DNA of 64,000 bases. It comes from Roseateles_E cavernae (GTDB taxonomy: Bacteria; Pseudomonadota; Gammaproteobacteria; Burkholderiales; Burkholderiaceae_C). The stretch spans positions 620,001-684,000 of the forward strand of contig NZ_JBDPLH010000001.1 of the NCBI RefSeq assembly GCF_040187885.1, in the 5' to 3' direction. The notes beneath the pieces are model-generated. The model worked only from the letters and a program-made list of their open reading frames with translations. It was not told where the DNA came from and did no database searches. The translations under genes and the position numbers were made by a program. Position 1 is the first letter of the stretch. Every line of letters starts with the position of its first letter. Below are positions 9,947 through 18,252 of the stretch, in pieces.

Positions 9947-10477
9947 ATGACCATTCTGCAGACCGAACGACTCCGCCTGGAGCCCTTTGCGGACCACCAT
10001 TTCGAGGGTCTGCACGCGATCGACAGCGACCCCGAGGTGATGCGCTACATCACCGGCAAGCCCGACACGCGCGAGGACACGGCGTCAGGGATCGCCCGGG
10101 TCAAGGCCCGCTGGGCCGAGTGGGGCTATTCCTGGTGGGCCTTCATCGAGAAGGACAGCGGCCAGATCATCGGCTCCGGCTGCATCCAGCACCTGGCCCG
10201 CGACAAGGCCAATCCGCTGGAGATCGGCTGGCGGCTGCGGCGCGACCGCTGGCACCAGGGCTTGGCCTCGGAGGCGGCCCAGGTCATGGCCGCCTTCGCC
10301 TTCGACACGCTGGACACGCCGCAGCTGTGCGCCGTCTGCCACCCCGACAACAAGGGCTCGGCGCGCGTGATGCAGCGCCTGGGCATGAGCTATCGTGGCA
10401 GCGAGCGCTGGTACGAGATGGACACCTCGGTCTACGAAATCAGCCGCGCGGACTGGCAGATACGGACCGGATCCTAG
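9947..10477 (+). CDS. GNAT family N-acetyltransferase (RimJ/RimL type)
   Basis: A 176-residue acetyltransferase of the Acetyltransf_3 group. It starts MTILQTERLRLEPFADHHFEGL, the standard RimJ/RimL opening, and continues with DPEVMRYITGKP, the acetyl-CoA segment GWRLRRDRWHQGLASEAAQVM (about residues 94-114), and NKGSARVMQRLGM, the usual C-terminal helix. It transfers an acetyl group from acetyl-CoA to an amine; the substrate (protein N-terminus, metabolite or drug) is not indicated. The next gene follows after 14 bases and may be co-transcribed. Confidence 0.85.
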   Translation: MTILQTERLRLEPFADHHFEGLHAIDSDPEVMRYITGKPDTREDTASGIARVKARWAEWGYSWWAFIEKDSGQIIGSGCIQHLARDKANPLEIGWRLRRDRWHQGLASEAAQVMAAFAFDTLDTPQLCAVCHPDNKGSARVMQRLGMSYRGSERWYEMDTSVYEISRADWQIRTGS

Positions 10478-10491
10478 TTAGGAGGCCCACG

Positions 10492-10680
10492 ATGCAGACC
10501 CTCGACGAGATGCTGACGCTGAAGCTGCTGACCCCCGACCAGCATGACGAGATCCGCGCCTGGGCGCGCCGGGCCAAGACACCCGAGAAGATCATGCAGA
10601 TGCCGCCCCATCTGTGGCGGGCACTGGAGGAGGCCAGCGTGCTGATGGATTTCGACGCGGACCTGGCCACCAGCCAGTAG
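10492..10680 (+). CDS. Small conserved-looking protein of unknown function
   Basis: A 62-residue acidic, helical protein (MQTLDEMLTLKLLTPDQHDEI...). Support for it being real: a strong AGGAGG ribosome-binding site 7 bases ahead of the ATG, 14-base spacing from the acetyltransferase gene, and sequence that is not repetitive. No signal peptide or membrane segment. It may be a small partner of the acetyltransferase, but no function can be assigned. Confidence 0.6.
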   Translation: MQTLDEMLTLKLLTPDQHDEIRAWARRAKTPEKIMQMPPHLWRALEEASVLMDFDADLATSQ

Positions 10681-10776
10681 CCGCAGCGATGCTGCGCCGT
10701 CCGGGGCGCAGCCATCATCATCAACCGGACATTGCTGCAGTGCACAATAGGCGCTCCACCAGCCTCGGGAGCCTGC

Positions 10777-11550
10777 ATGCGCCGCGTTGTCTTCAATCAG
10801 AAGGGTGGGGTCGGCAAGTCGACCATCACCAGCAATCTGGCCGCCATCGCGGCAGCGCACGGTCGGCGCACCCTGCTGATCGATCTCGACCCGCAGGGCA
10901 ATAGCAGCCGCTATCTGCTGGGCGATACGGCCGACGATGCGACCGTCGGGGCGGCCGAGTTCTTCGAGAGCACGCTGAAGTTCAGCGTGCGCGCGCCCAA
11001 GACCGATGACTTCATCGTCGAGACGCCCTGGCCCGGTCTGCAGCTGATGCCCGCCAGCCCGGCGCTGGACGAGCTGCACGGCAAGCTGGAGAGCCGCTAC
11101 AAGATCTACAAGCTGCGCGACGCACTGCTCGAGCTGGCCGAGGACTACGACGAGATCTGGATCGACACGCCGCCGGCGCTGAACTTCTACACCCGCTCGG
11201 CGCTGATCGCGGCCGAGGGCTGCCTGATCCCCTTCGACTGCGACGACTTCTCGCGCCGCGCCCTCTACGGCCTGCTGGACAGCGTGCAGGAGATCCGCGC
11301 CGACCACAATGCGGAGTTACGGGTCGAGGGCATCGTGGTCAACCAGTTCCAGCCACGCGCCAGCCTGCCGCAGCGCACCGTGCAGGAGCTGATAGCCGAG
11401 GGCCTGCCGGTGCTGCAGCCCTATCTGAGCGCCAGCGTCAAGATCAAGGAATCGCACGAGCTGGCGCGGCCGATGATCCATCTGGATCCGCGCCACAAGC
11501 TGAGCCTGGAATTTGTCGCCTTGTATGAAGGATTGAACCCGGGCGCCTGA
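10777..11550 (+). CDS. ParA/Soj-family ATPase, orphan (no ParB beside it)
   Basis: A 257-residue deviant-Walker P-loop ATPase. KGGVGKST lies at residues 9-16 right at the N-terminus, LLIDLDPQGN is the Walker A' partner, and WIDTPPALNF is the switch II/Walker B region. That makes it a ParA-type protein rather than MinD, for lack of an obvious C-terminal amphipathic targeting helix. These ATPases position DNA or protein cargoes by nucleoid-bound dimer cycling. No parB, parS-like palindrome or replication gene is nearby, so its cargo is unlikely to be a plasmid. The start is the ATG at 10777, since KGGVGKST must be near the N-terminus. Confidence 0.87.
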   Translation: MRRVVFNQKGGVGKSTITSNLAAIAAAHGRRTLLIDLDPQGNSSRYLLGDTADDATVGAAEFFESTLKFSVRAPKTDDFIVETPWPGLQLMPASPALDELHGKLESRYKIYKLRDALLELAEDYDEIWIDTPPALNFYTRSALIAAEGCLIPFDCDDFSRRALYGLLDSVQEIRADHNAELRVEGIVVNQFQPRASLPQRTVQELIAEGLPVLQPYLSASVKIKESHELARPMIHLDPRHKLSLEFVALYEGLNPGA

Positions 11551-11572
11551 AACCGGCACCCGGGCACAAGGC

Positions 11573-13747
11573 TTATTGCGGCACGCTCAGCACGCCGGCA
11601 TCGAAGCCGATCGCATCGGCGGCCGCCGGCGTCGCGGCCCAGGGCGGCACATCGCCGGCCGCCAGTGCGGTCGCGGCGGCGCGCGGCGTCGTACGCACCA
11701 CCTGGCTGGCAGGCAGGGCCGTACCGTTCTTCAGATGGGACCACATCTGGTCCATCGCGCGCACGAAGTAGACGTGCAGCGGGATGTAGCGGGTCTCATA
11801 GCCCAAGAGCGCGCCGAAGGCGATGAAGCTGTCGAAATGCTGCGCATTGGTGACCTCGTAATAGCGGGTCTTGGCCGTGGCCGCCTCCTGCACCAGGTTC
11901 TTGCCGTAATAGGCACGCCCCGCATGGTTGACCGGGATCAGCGTGTCGTTGCGGCCGGCCACGATGATGGTGGGCAGGCCGCGCAGCTTGGCGCTGAGCT
12001 GCACCTCGTTGATGCCGGCGATCACGCGGTCCGACCAGGCCTTCATCGTGCCGAACAGGCCGGCGCCGCTGACCGTGTCCTTGCCGGTCACCAGGGTCCG
12101 CATGCACAGCGCGCCGTCGAGCGCGAAGTCGGCCGTGGCGCTGGTCGGCGAGACGGCCAGGAAGTCCAGCTTGGCACCGCCGACCGCGTCGTTGTAGACG
12201 ATGTTGACGCCCGAGGTCGGCGGCACGCCGTTGCCGCCCGAGAACAGCGAGGCCTGCACCGCCGGCACCTGGGCGACGACATCGCCAGTGGCATTGGTGT
12301 TGGCATAGCTGAAACCGCAGACGTTGTCCGTGACCTTGAAGCGGCCATAGCTGTTCACATAGGTCATCACGATGGAGTTGGTCGCGAAGCGGTAGTGCGA
12401 CTGCTGCAGATAGTTGGTCTCGGCCATCCAGCCATAGGCGTTCATCTTGGCCAGCGCCTCGTCGGCCTGCTCGGCCAGGCTCGCGCCGGCCAGCAGTCCG
12501 CGGGCCTTCAGCGCGGCGCAGCGGTTTTGCGCGGCCGTGGTGTAGGCGGCCGGCCAGAAGGCCGCGTTCAGCGACAGCCCGGCCTGGGTCGAGAGGGCCG
12601 CGCAAGGCTGGTAGATATTGGCGAAGGTGAAGTAGTCGATCAGCGGCTTGCTGTGCGTGGCCACCGTGGCCGCGCCCTGCTTGATCGTCAGCCCGGTATT
12701 GGCGCCGGGCTGGGCATTCGGCTCGGTCACGGCCACGCCGTCGATCAGGCTTTCGGTGTCCTGCTCGGCCGCCGCCAGCGCGGCGCCGCCGCCGTTGGAC
12801 ACCGAGGACGCGATCACCGTGGTGTTGGCCGGCGTGATCACGACCTCCTTCTTGCCGGGCTGGGCGGCGATGTCCTTGCCGTACTTCTCGTTGAGCACAT
12901 AGAAGGCGAACTTGATCGCCCGCAAGGTGTCGCGGCCCCAGTCCTTCTCGGGGTTCTGCTGCGAGTGCGCATGCTTGTAGGCGACCCGGTTCGGGAAGGC
13001 CGCGTTATAGCCCAGGCGCTCGGCCTCGCTGAGGTCGGCCTTGAAGTGGGCCTTCTTGGCGGCCGCCGTCGCGCTGGCGATGGTGCCGTCGATCTGGATC
13101 AGGTTGTCGCTCGTCAGGTCGTGCAGGCCGTTGCCCGAGCCCTTGTCCACATAGGCCACCGCACAGCCGCGCTTGAGGCCCCACTCGCCGGCCGTGCCGA
13201 TGGCGCCGTAGACGCCACGCGAGCCCGAGGAGGTGGCACTGACGATGCAGGGCTTGGTGGCATCGAAGCCGGTCGGCACCTGGACCATCAGCACCACGTT
13301 CTGCTTGCCCGAGCCGTCATCGGCCACCGCGATGTGCTCGCTGCCTGTCACCTTGCCCTCGCCCAGCGTGTCGGCGCCGGCGCTGTCGATATTGGGGCCA
13401 TAGAGCCGGCCGAAGCCGCCCGACGCGGTGTAGTCGACCAGGGCGCGGTAGTTGGTGAAGATGGCGTTGCGGCGCGCCTCGGCAACGGTGGGCGCCAGCG
13501 GGTTGGCAAAGGCCGGCGCGGCGGCCGCCAGCAGGCCGGTCTTGCCGAGGCCACCGGTCAGCAGGTCGTCGCTGGCCCCGTCATAGCTGGCCGCCGCCAC
13601 CGCGCCGCTGACGAAGCTGGGCAGGGTGTTGACCACCGGCGCCGGAGCCGGCGGTGGGGCCGGCGGTGGGGCCGGATCGTCGGAACCGCCGCAGGCGCTC
13701 AGCAAAGCGACGGCCAGGCAGGAGGAGGTTGCGGTGAAGCGTTTCAT
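11573..13747 (-). CDS. 3-hydroxybutyrate oligomer hydrolase (3HBOH family), lipoprotein
   Basis: A 724-residue enzyme that cleaves D-3-hydroxybutyrate oligomers, the intermediates of polyhydroxybutyrate breakdown, to monomer. A lipoprotein signal peptide ends at LLSAC (Cys19) and is followed by a Pro/Ala linker (25-38), so it is exported and probably anchored in a membrane. The fold-specific text is strong: SATSSGSRGVYGAIGTAGEWGL and AVAYVDKGSGNG. The nucleophile is probably Ser317 in SVSNGGG. Length matches extracellular 3HBOH proteins. A long open frame on the opposite strand is a by-product of GC-rich codons. Convergent with parA; a single gene. Confidence 0.88.
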   Translation of the reverse strand: MKRFTATSSCLAVALLSACGGSDDPAPPPAPPPAPAPVVNTLPSFVSGAVAAASYDGASDDLLTGGLGKTGLLAAAAPAFANPLAPTVAEARRNAIFTNYRALVDYTASGGFGRLYGPNIDSAGADTLGEGKVTGSEHIAVADDGSGKQNVVLMVQVPTGFDATKPCIVSATSSGSRGVYGAIGTAGEWGLKRGCAVAYVDKGSGNGLHDLTSDNLIQIDGTIASATAAAKKAHFKADLSEAERLGYNAAFPNRVAYKHAHSQQNPEKDWGRDTLRAIKFAFYVLNEKYGKDIAAQPGKKEVVITPANTTVIASSVSNGGGAALAAAEQDTESLIDGVAVTEPNAQPGANTGLTIKQGAATVATHSKPLIDYFTFANIYQPCAALSTQAGLSLNAAFWPAAYTTAAQNRCAALKARGLLAGASLAEQADEALAKMNAYGWMAETNYLQQSHYRFATNSIVMTYVNSYGRFKVTDNVCGFSYANTNATGDVVAQVPAVQASLFSGGNGVPPTSGVNIVYNDAVGGAKLDFLAVSPTSATADFALDGALCMRTLVTGKDTVSGAGLFGTMKAWSDRVIAGINEVQLSAKLRGLPTIIVAGRNDTLIPVNHAGRAYYGKNLVQEAATAKTRYYEVTNAQHFDSFIAFGALLGYETRYIPLHVYFVRAMDQMWSHLKNGTALPASQVVRTTPRAAATALAAGDVPPWAATPAAADAIGFDAGVLSVPQ

Positions 13748-13859
13748 CGATGATGTCTCCGGTGGTTCGGTGGGGCCTCTCGATGGGGGCCTTGATCCGC
13801 TCAGCCCATGGTGACAATCCCGAGTCGGGACGGCTGGCAGTCCGCTAGGCTAGGCAGCC

Positions 13860-14435
13860 ATGCACATCAGCGACAGCCCCGTGATTACGCCCGGGTTTTC
13901 CCCAGCCGAGACCTTTGCGGCCCTCAGCCCGCTGGGCCTGGTGCTGGCTCGCGAGCGTGTGCTGCTGTGGGTCAACGAGGCCTTTGCCACGATGTTCGGC
14001 TATGCCCGCGAGGACCTGATCGGCCAGAGCTTCTGCCTGCTGTTCGCGACCAGGACCGAGTTCGAACGCATAGGCCTGCGCATGCAGACCGCGCTGAGCA
14101 GCAGCGGCCACTACCAGGACGAGCGCCTGATGCGCTGCCGCGACGGCCGGCTGCAGTGGTTTCGCGTCCATGGCCACACCAGCGACCGCTCGGCGCCGCT
14201 GCGCGAGGCGGCCTGGGTCTTCGAGCCGCTGACCGGCGGTGTCGCGCCCGACGCGCTGAGCCCGCGCGAGCGCGAGGTGCTGGCCGGCATGGTCGGTGGC
14301 CAGACCGCCAAGGAGTGCGCGCGCGAGCTCGGGCTGTCGCCGCGCACCGTCGAAAAGCTGCGCGGCCGGCTGCGCCAGCGCTATGGCGTGCACACCGCCG
14401 CCGGCCTGATGGGCCGGGTGCTGGGATTGCCGTGA
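13860..14435 (+). CDS. PAS domain-containing LuxR-family transcriptional regulator
   Basis: A 191-residue regulator with an N-terminal PAS sensor (about residues 15-120: LGLVLARERVLLWVNEAFATMFGYAREDLIGQSF) and a C-terminal LuxR/GerE helix-turn-helix (about 131-191: LSPREREVLAGMVGGQTAKECARELGLSPRTVEKL). It lacks a response-regulator receiver domain, so the signal probably binds the PAS domain directly. It lies just upstream of, and in the same direction as, the branched-chain-type ABC transporter operon, and is the best candidate for controlling it. The ligand is unknown. Confidence 0.86.
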   Translation: MHISDSPVITPGFSPAETFAALSPLGLVLARERVLLWVNEAFATMFGYAREDLIGQSFCLLFATRTEFERIGLRMQTALSSSGHYQDERLMRCRDGRLQWFRVHGHTSDRSAPLREAAWVFEPLTGGVAPDALSPREREVLAGMVGGQTAKECARELGLSPRTVEKLRGRLRQRYGVHTAAGLMGRVLGLP

Positions 14436-14454
14436 ACGTCATCCGGGTAAGCCC

Positions 14455-14470
14455 TTGCGCAATCGTACGT
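14455..14470. promoter_or_regulatory. Adjacent palindromes upstream of the ABC importer operon
   Basis: In the 98-base gap between the PAS-LuxR gene and livG lie a perfect 8-bp palindrome TTGCGCAA (14455-14462) and, directly after it, the 6-bp palindrome CGTACG (14464-14469). They sit about 65 bases ahead of the livG start, a suitable place for an activator site. That the neighbouring LuxR-type regulator binds here is inference from position only. Confidence 0.35.
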
Positions 14471-14533
14471 AAAGGTCTTCACCCTGCCCCGGCCACCCGG
14501 GATCGCCCTACATTGGGCCTCCAACTCTAAGAA

Positions 14534-15310
14534 ATGCCGATGAGCGAACTCATCCTGGAGACACGCGGACTCACCAAAGAGTTCAAGGGCTTTACCGCCG
14601 TCGATGGCGTGGACCTGCGGGTCCAGCGCGGGCATATCCATGCGCTGATCGGCCCCAATGGCGCCGGCAAGACCACCTGCTTCAATCTGCTGACCAAGTT
14701 CCTGGAACCGACCCGCGGCGCCATCGTCTTCAACGGGGTCGACATCACCGGCGAGAAGCCGGCCCAGATCGCGCGGCGCGGCGTGATCCGCTCGTTCCAG
14801 ATCTCGGCGGTGTTCCCGCATCTGACGGTGCTGGAGAACGTGCGCATCGGCCTGCAGCGCTTCACCGGCACCAGCTTCCATTTCTGGAAGGGCTTGACCG
14901 GGCTGAAGCAGCTCGACGACCGGGTGCTGGCCCTGCTGGAGCTGGTGGACCTGCGCGAGATGGCGGCGCTGAAGGCGGCCGACCTGCCCTATGGTCGCAA
15001 GCGCGCGCTCGAGATCGCGACGACGATGGCGATGGAGCCGGCGCTGATGCTGCTGGACGAGCCGACCCAGGGCATGGGCCATGAGGACGTCGAGCGCGTC
15101 ACCGATCTGATCAAGCGGGTGGCCGAGGGCCGCACCGTGCTGATGGTTGAACACAATATGCGCGTGGTCTCGAAGATTGCCGACCGCATCACCGTGCTGG
15201 CGCGCGGCGCGGTGCTGGCCGAGGGCGACTACAACGAGGTGTCCAAGCACCCGGCGGTGCTGGAGGCCTATATGGGCAGCGAAGCGACCGAGCTGCAGGG
15301 GGCGCACTGA
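14534..15310 (+). CDS. livG: Branched-chain amino acid/amide-type ABC transporter ATP-binding protein LivG
   Basis: First of two ATPases of a HAAT-family importer. 258 residues: Walker A GPNGAGKTT (40-48), the LivG-specific helical insert region (FHFWKGLTGLKQLDDRVLALLEL), a signature replaced by LPYGRKRALEIA as in LivG proteins, Walker B LMLLDEPTQGM, and the H-loop MVEHNM. It powers uptake with LivF. ATG at 14534; a second ATG at 14540 (MSELILETRGL) is possible. The stop overlaps the livF start by one base (TGATG). The likely ligand class (branched-chain amino acids, amides or related) cannot be narrowed further. Confidence 0.9.
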   Translation: MPMSELILETRGLTKEFKGFTAVDGVDLRVQRGHIHALIGPNGAGKTTCFNLLTKFLEPTRGAIVFNGVDITGEKPAQIARRGVIRSFQISAVFPHLTVLENVRIGLQRFTGTSFHFWKGLTGLKQLDDRVLALLELVDLREMAALKAADLPYGRKRALEIATTMAMEPALMLLDEPTQGMGHEDVERVTDLIKRVAEGRTVLMVEHNMRVVSKIADRITVLARGAVLAEGDYNEVSKHPAVLEAYMGSEATELQGAH

Positions 15311-16020
15311 TGTCCACCGCGCTCGAAATCTCGAACCTGCACGCCTGGTACGGCGAAAGCCATATCCTGCACGGCATCAATCTGAGCGTACCCAAGGGTC
15401 AGGTCATGACCTTGCTGGGCCGCAACGGCGCCGGCCGCACCACCACCTTGCGCGCCATCATGGGCCTGACCGGCGAGCGCAAGGGCTCGATCAAGGTGCA
15501 TGGCCAGGAGACCATAGGCCTGCCGACCCATCGCATCGCCCACCTGGGGCTGGGCTACTGCCCGGAGGAGCGCGGCATCTTCGCCTCGCTGACCACCGAG
15601 GAGAACCTGCGCCTGCCGCCGCGCCTGCCCGGCGGCCAGGGCAAGCTGATGAGCGAGGCCGAGATCTACGCGATGTTTCCGAACCTGGCCGAGCGTCGCC
15701 AGAGCCAGGGCACACGCCTGTCCGGCGGCGAGCAGCAGATGCTGGCCGTGGCCCGCATCCTGCGCACCGGTGCCGACATCCTGCTGCTCGACGAGATCTC
15801 CGAGGGCCTGGCCCCGGTGATCGTCCAGGCCCTGGCCCGCATGATCAAGACGCTGAAGTCCCAGGGCTTCACCATCGTGATGGTGGAGCAGAACTTCCGC
15901 TTCGCCGCGCCGCTGGCCGATCACTTCGTCGTGATCGAGCATGGCAACGTCGTCGAGTCCTTTCCCGCCGCCGAGCTAGAGGCCAAGAGAGCCGTGCTCG
16001 ACGAGCTGCTCAGTGTCTGA
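15310..16020 (+). CDS. livF: Branched-chain amino acid/amide-type ABC transporter ATP-binding protein LivF
   Basis: Second ATPase of the importer, 236 residues, standard LivF length. Signature LSGGEQQML, Walker B ILLLDEISEGLAP and the LivF-type VMVEQNFRFA are intact. The Walker A reads GRNGAGRTT (37-45), with arginine (Arg43) where the invariant lysine should be; the codon is an unambiguous CGC. I have seen this form in LivF-like sequences of related bacteria from memory, so it may be a lineage trait, with LivG providing the canonical site. Overlaps livG by one base. Function otherwise as for livG. Confidence 0.88.
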   Translation: MSTALEISNLHAWYGESHILHGINLSVPKGQVMTLLGRNGAGRTTTLRAIMGLTGERKGSIKVHGQETIGLPTHRIAHLGLGYCPEERGIFASLTTEENLRLPPRLPGGQGKLMSEAEIYAMFPNLAERRQSQGTRLSGGEQQMLAVARILRTGADILLLDEISEGLAPVIVQALARMIKTLKSQGFTIVMVEQNFRFAAPLADHFVVIEHGNVVESFPAAELEAKRAVLDELLSV

Positions 16021-16048
16021 GTCCCCCATCACCTTCACATGCCCATCA

Positions 16049-16059
16049 AGGAGACAAGC
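16049..16059 (+). promoter_or_regulatory. Strong ribosome-binding leader of the ABC binding-protein gene
   Basis: AGGAGACAAGC lies directly before the ATG at 16060 and decides this start over an in-frame ATG at 16039, which has no such site. The sequence is typical of Burkholderiales leaders for abundant binding proteins. It is complementary over 11 bases (one G-U pair) to the 5' part of the candidate small RNA at 32562-32632. Confidence 0.7.
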
Positions 16060-17280
16060 ATGACCTACTCCCTCAAACGCGTCGCCCTGGCCGCCGCCGC
16101 AGCCTGTGCGCTGTCCGGCGGTTCCTTCCAGGCCCAGGCCCAGGTCTCCGGCGATGTGGTCAAGATCGGCATCATCACCGACATGTCCAGCCTCTATGCC
16201 GACATCGACGGCGCCGGCGGCGTCGAGGCCATCAAGCTGGCCATCGCCGACATGAAGGGCATGGCGGCCGGCAAGAAGATCGAACTGATCTACGCCGATC
16301 ACCAGAACAAGGCCGATGTGGCCGCGTCCAAGGCGCGCGAGTGGATAGACACCCAGGGCCTGGACCTGCTGATCGGCGGCACCAACTCCGGCGCCAATCT
16401 GGCGATGGCCAAGATCGCGGCCGAGAAGAAGAAACCCTTCATCTCGGTCGGCGCCGCCTCCTCGCGCCTGACCAACGAAGACTGCACGCCCTACACCATC
16501 CACTATGCCTATGACACCGTGGCCCTGGCCAACGGCACCGGCAATGCGGTGGTCAAGAGCGGCGGCAAGAGCTGGTACTTCCTGACCGCCGACTATGCCT
16601 TCGGCGCCTCGCTGCAAAGCGATGCCACGGCCGTCGTGCAGAAGGCCGGCGGCACCGTCGTCGGCAGCGTCAAGCACCCGCTGTCGGCCAGCGACTTCAG
16701 CTCCTTCCTGCTGCAGGCCCAGGGCAGCAAGGCCCAGATCCTGGGTCTGGCCAATGCCGGCGGCGACACGATCAACTCGATCAAGGCGGCCAACGAGTTC
16801 GGCATCACGAAGACGATGAAGCTGGCCGGCCTGCTGATGTTCATCAACGACATCCACTCGCTGGGCCTGCAGGCCACGCAGGGCATGTACCTGACCGACG
16901 GCTGGTACTGGAACCAGAGCCCCGAATCGCGCGTCTGGGCGCGTCGCTTCTTCGAGAAGATGAAGCGCATGCCCTCGATGCTGCAGGCCGGTGACTACTC
17001 GGCGACGATGCACTACCTGAAGGCCGTCGAGGCCACCAAGACCGACGACGCCGACAAGGTGATCGCCAGCATGAAGGCCACCAAGGTCAACGACTTCTTC
17101 GCGAAGAACGGCGAGATCGGTCCCGACGGCCGGCATCGCTACGACATGTACCTGATGCAGGTGAAGACCCCGGCCGAATCGAAGGAGCCCTGGGACTATT
17201 ACAAGGTCGCCCAGGTGATCCCGGCCAACGAGGCCTACACGAAGATCTCCGAGAGCAAGTGCGCTCTCGTCAAAAAGTAA
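16060..17280 (+). CDS. ABC transporter periplasmic substrate-binding protein (Peripla_BP_6, LivJ/LivK-like)
   Basis: A 406-residue binding protein of the Leu/Ile/Val-amide class. Signal peptide 1-27 (LALAAAAACALSGGSFQAQAQ), then VKIGIITDMSSLYADIDGAGGVEAIKLAIADM, the characteristic first lobe, and LLIGGTNSGANLAMAKIAAEKKKPF. Lengthwise and by text it fits Peripla_BP_6. Start chosen at 16060 because of AAGGAGA just upstream and the signal peptide. It lies 39 bases after livF and 84 bases before livH; the latter gap holds a hairpin. It captures the ligand in the periplasm and hands it to LivHM. Confidence 0.88.
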   Translation: MTYSLKRVALAAAAACALSGGSFQAQAQVSGDVVKIGIITDMSSLYADIDGAGGVEAIKLAIADMKGMAAGKKIELIYADHQNKADVAASKAREWIDTQGLDLLIGGTNSGANLAMAKIAAEKKKPFISVGAASSRLTNEDCTPYTIHYAYDTVALANGTGNAVVKSGGKSWYFLTADYAFGASLQSDATAVVQKAGGTVVGSVKHPLSASDFSSFLLQAQGSKAQILGLANAGGDTINSIKAANEFGITKTMKLAGLLMFINDIHSLGLQATQGMYLTDGWYWNQSPESRVWARRFFEKMKRMPSMLQAGDYSATMHYLKAVEATKTDDADKVIASMKATKVNDFFAKNGEIGPDGRHRYDMYLMQVKTPAESKEPWDYYKVAQVIPANEAYTKISESKCALVKK

Positions 17281-17289
17281 TGGTCTTGC

Positions 17290-17330
17290 GGGACAGACCG
17301 CCCGAGCGTACCCGCGAGTAGCTCTGTCCC
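17290..17330 (+). promoter_or_regulatory. Intercistronic hairpin between the binding-protein gene and livH
   Basis: Perfect 8-bp arms GGGACAGA (17290-17297) and TCTGTCCC (17323-17330) with a 25-base loop, 9 bases after the stop codon of the binding-protein gene. No T-run follows, so it is not a classical terminator. In binding-protein operons, hairpins here usually protect the upstream mRNA 3' end, giving more binding protein than permease. That role is inferred. Confidence 0.5.
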
Positions 17331-17364
17331 CAACTGACTGGAAACAAGATGAGCTGCTGAAGAC

Positions 17365-18252
17365 ATGACAGACTTTTTTGGCATTCCTTTGCCGGCGCTG
17401 CTAGGCCAGCTGCTGCTGGGCCTGGTGAACGGCTCGTTCTACGCGATGCTGTCGCTGGGCCTGGCCGTGATCTTCGGCATGCTCAACATCATCAACTTCG
17501 CCCATGGCGCCCTCTATATGATGGGCGCCTTCCTGGCCTGGATGGGCCTGGAATACCTGGGCCTCAATTACTGGGTGATGCTGTTGGTGGCGCCGCTGAT
17601 CGTCGGCCTGCTGGGCATCCTGATCGAGCGCCTGCTCCTGCAGTGGCTCTACAAGCTCGACCATATCTACGGCCTCTTGCTGACCTTCGGCATCACGCTG
17701 GTGATGGAGGGCATCTTCCGCAGCTTCTACGGCGTCTCGGGCCAGCAGTACAACGTGCCCGAGGCCCTGCAAGGCGCGAGCAACCTGGGCTTCATGATCC
17801 TGCCGAACTACCGCGCCTGGGTCGTCGTGGCCTCGCTGATCGTCTGCTTCGCGGTCTGGGCCCTGATCGAGAAGACCTCGCTGGGCGCCACCCTGCGCGC
17901 CGGCACCGAGAACCCCAAGCTGGTGCAGGCCTTCGGCATCAATGTGCCGCGCATGATCACGCTGACCTATGCGGGCGGCGTCGCGCTGGCGGCTTTCGCC
18001 GGCGTGCTGGCGGCCCCCATCCTGCAGGTCACCGCGCTGATGGGCAGCAATCTGATCATCGTCGTGTTCGCGGTGGTCGTGATCGGCGGCATGGGATCGA
18101 TCCTCGGCTCCATCCTGACCGGTCTCGGTCTGGGCATCGTCGAAGGCCTGACCAAGGTGTTCTACCCCGAGGCCTCGAACACCGTGGTCTTCGTCGTGAT
18201 GGCCATCGTCCTGCTGGTGCGCCCCGCCGGTCTGTTCGGTAAAGAGAAATGA
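17365..18252 (+). CDS. livH: Branched-chain amino acid/amide-type ABC transporter permease LivH
   Basis: A 295-residue inner-membrane permease. The text is typical LivH: LVNGSFYAMLSLGLAVIFGMLNIINFAHGALYMMGAF in the first two helices, about eight hydrophobic segments in all, and GGMGSILGSILTGLGLGIVEG in the conserved cytoplasmic loop/helix near the C-terminus. Normal length. The stop overlaps the livM start (ATGA). It forms the translocation channel with LivM. Confidence 0.93.
   Translation: MTDFFGIPLPALLGQLLLGLVNGSFYAMLSLGLAVIFGMLNIINFAHGALYMMGAFLAWMGLEYLGLNYWVMLLVAPLIVGLLGILIERLLLQWLYKLDHIYGLLLTFGITLVMEGIFRSFYGVSGQQYNVPEALQGASNLGFMILPNYRAWVVVASLIVCFAVWALIEKTSLGATLRAGTENPKLVQAFGINVPRMITLTYAGGVALAAFAGVLAAPILQVTALMGSNLIIVVFAVVVIGGMGSILGSILTGLGLGIVEGLTKVFYPEASNTVVFVVMAIVLLVRPAGLFGKEK

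Noticed and set aside
11576..13753. A 725-codon open frame opposite the 3HB-oligomer hydrolase gene
   Set aside because: Its translation is Arg/Gly/His/Ala-rich without any family pattern, mirroring the codons of a well-recognised gene. It is a by-product of high GC content.
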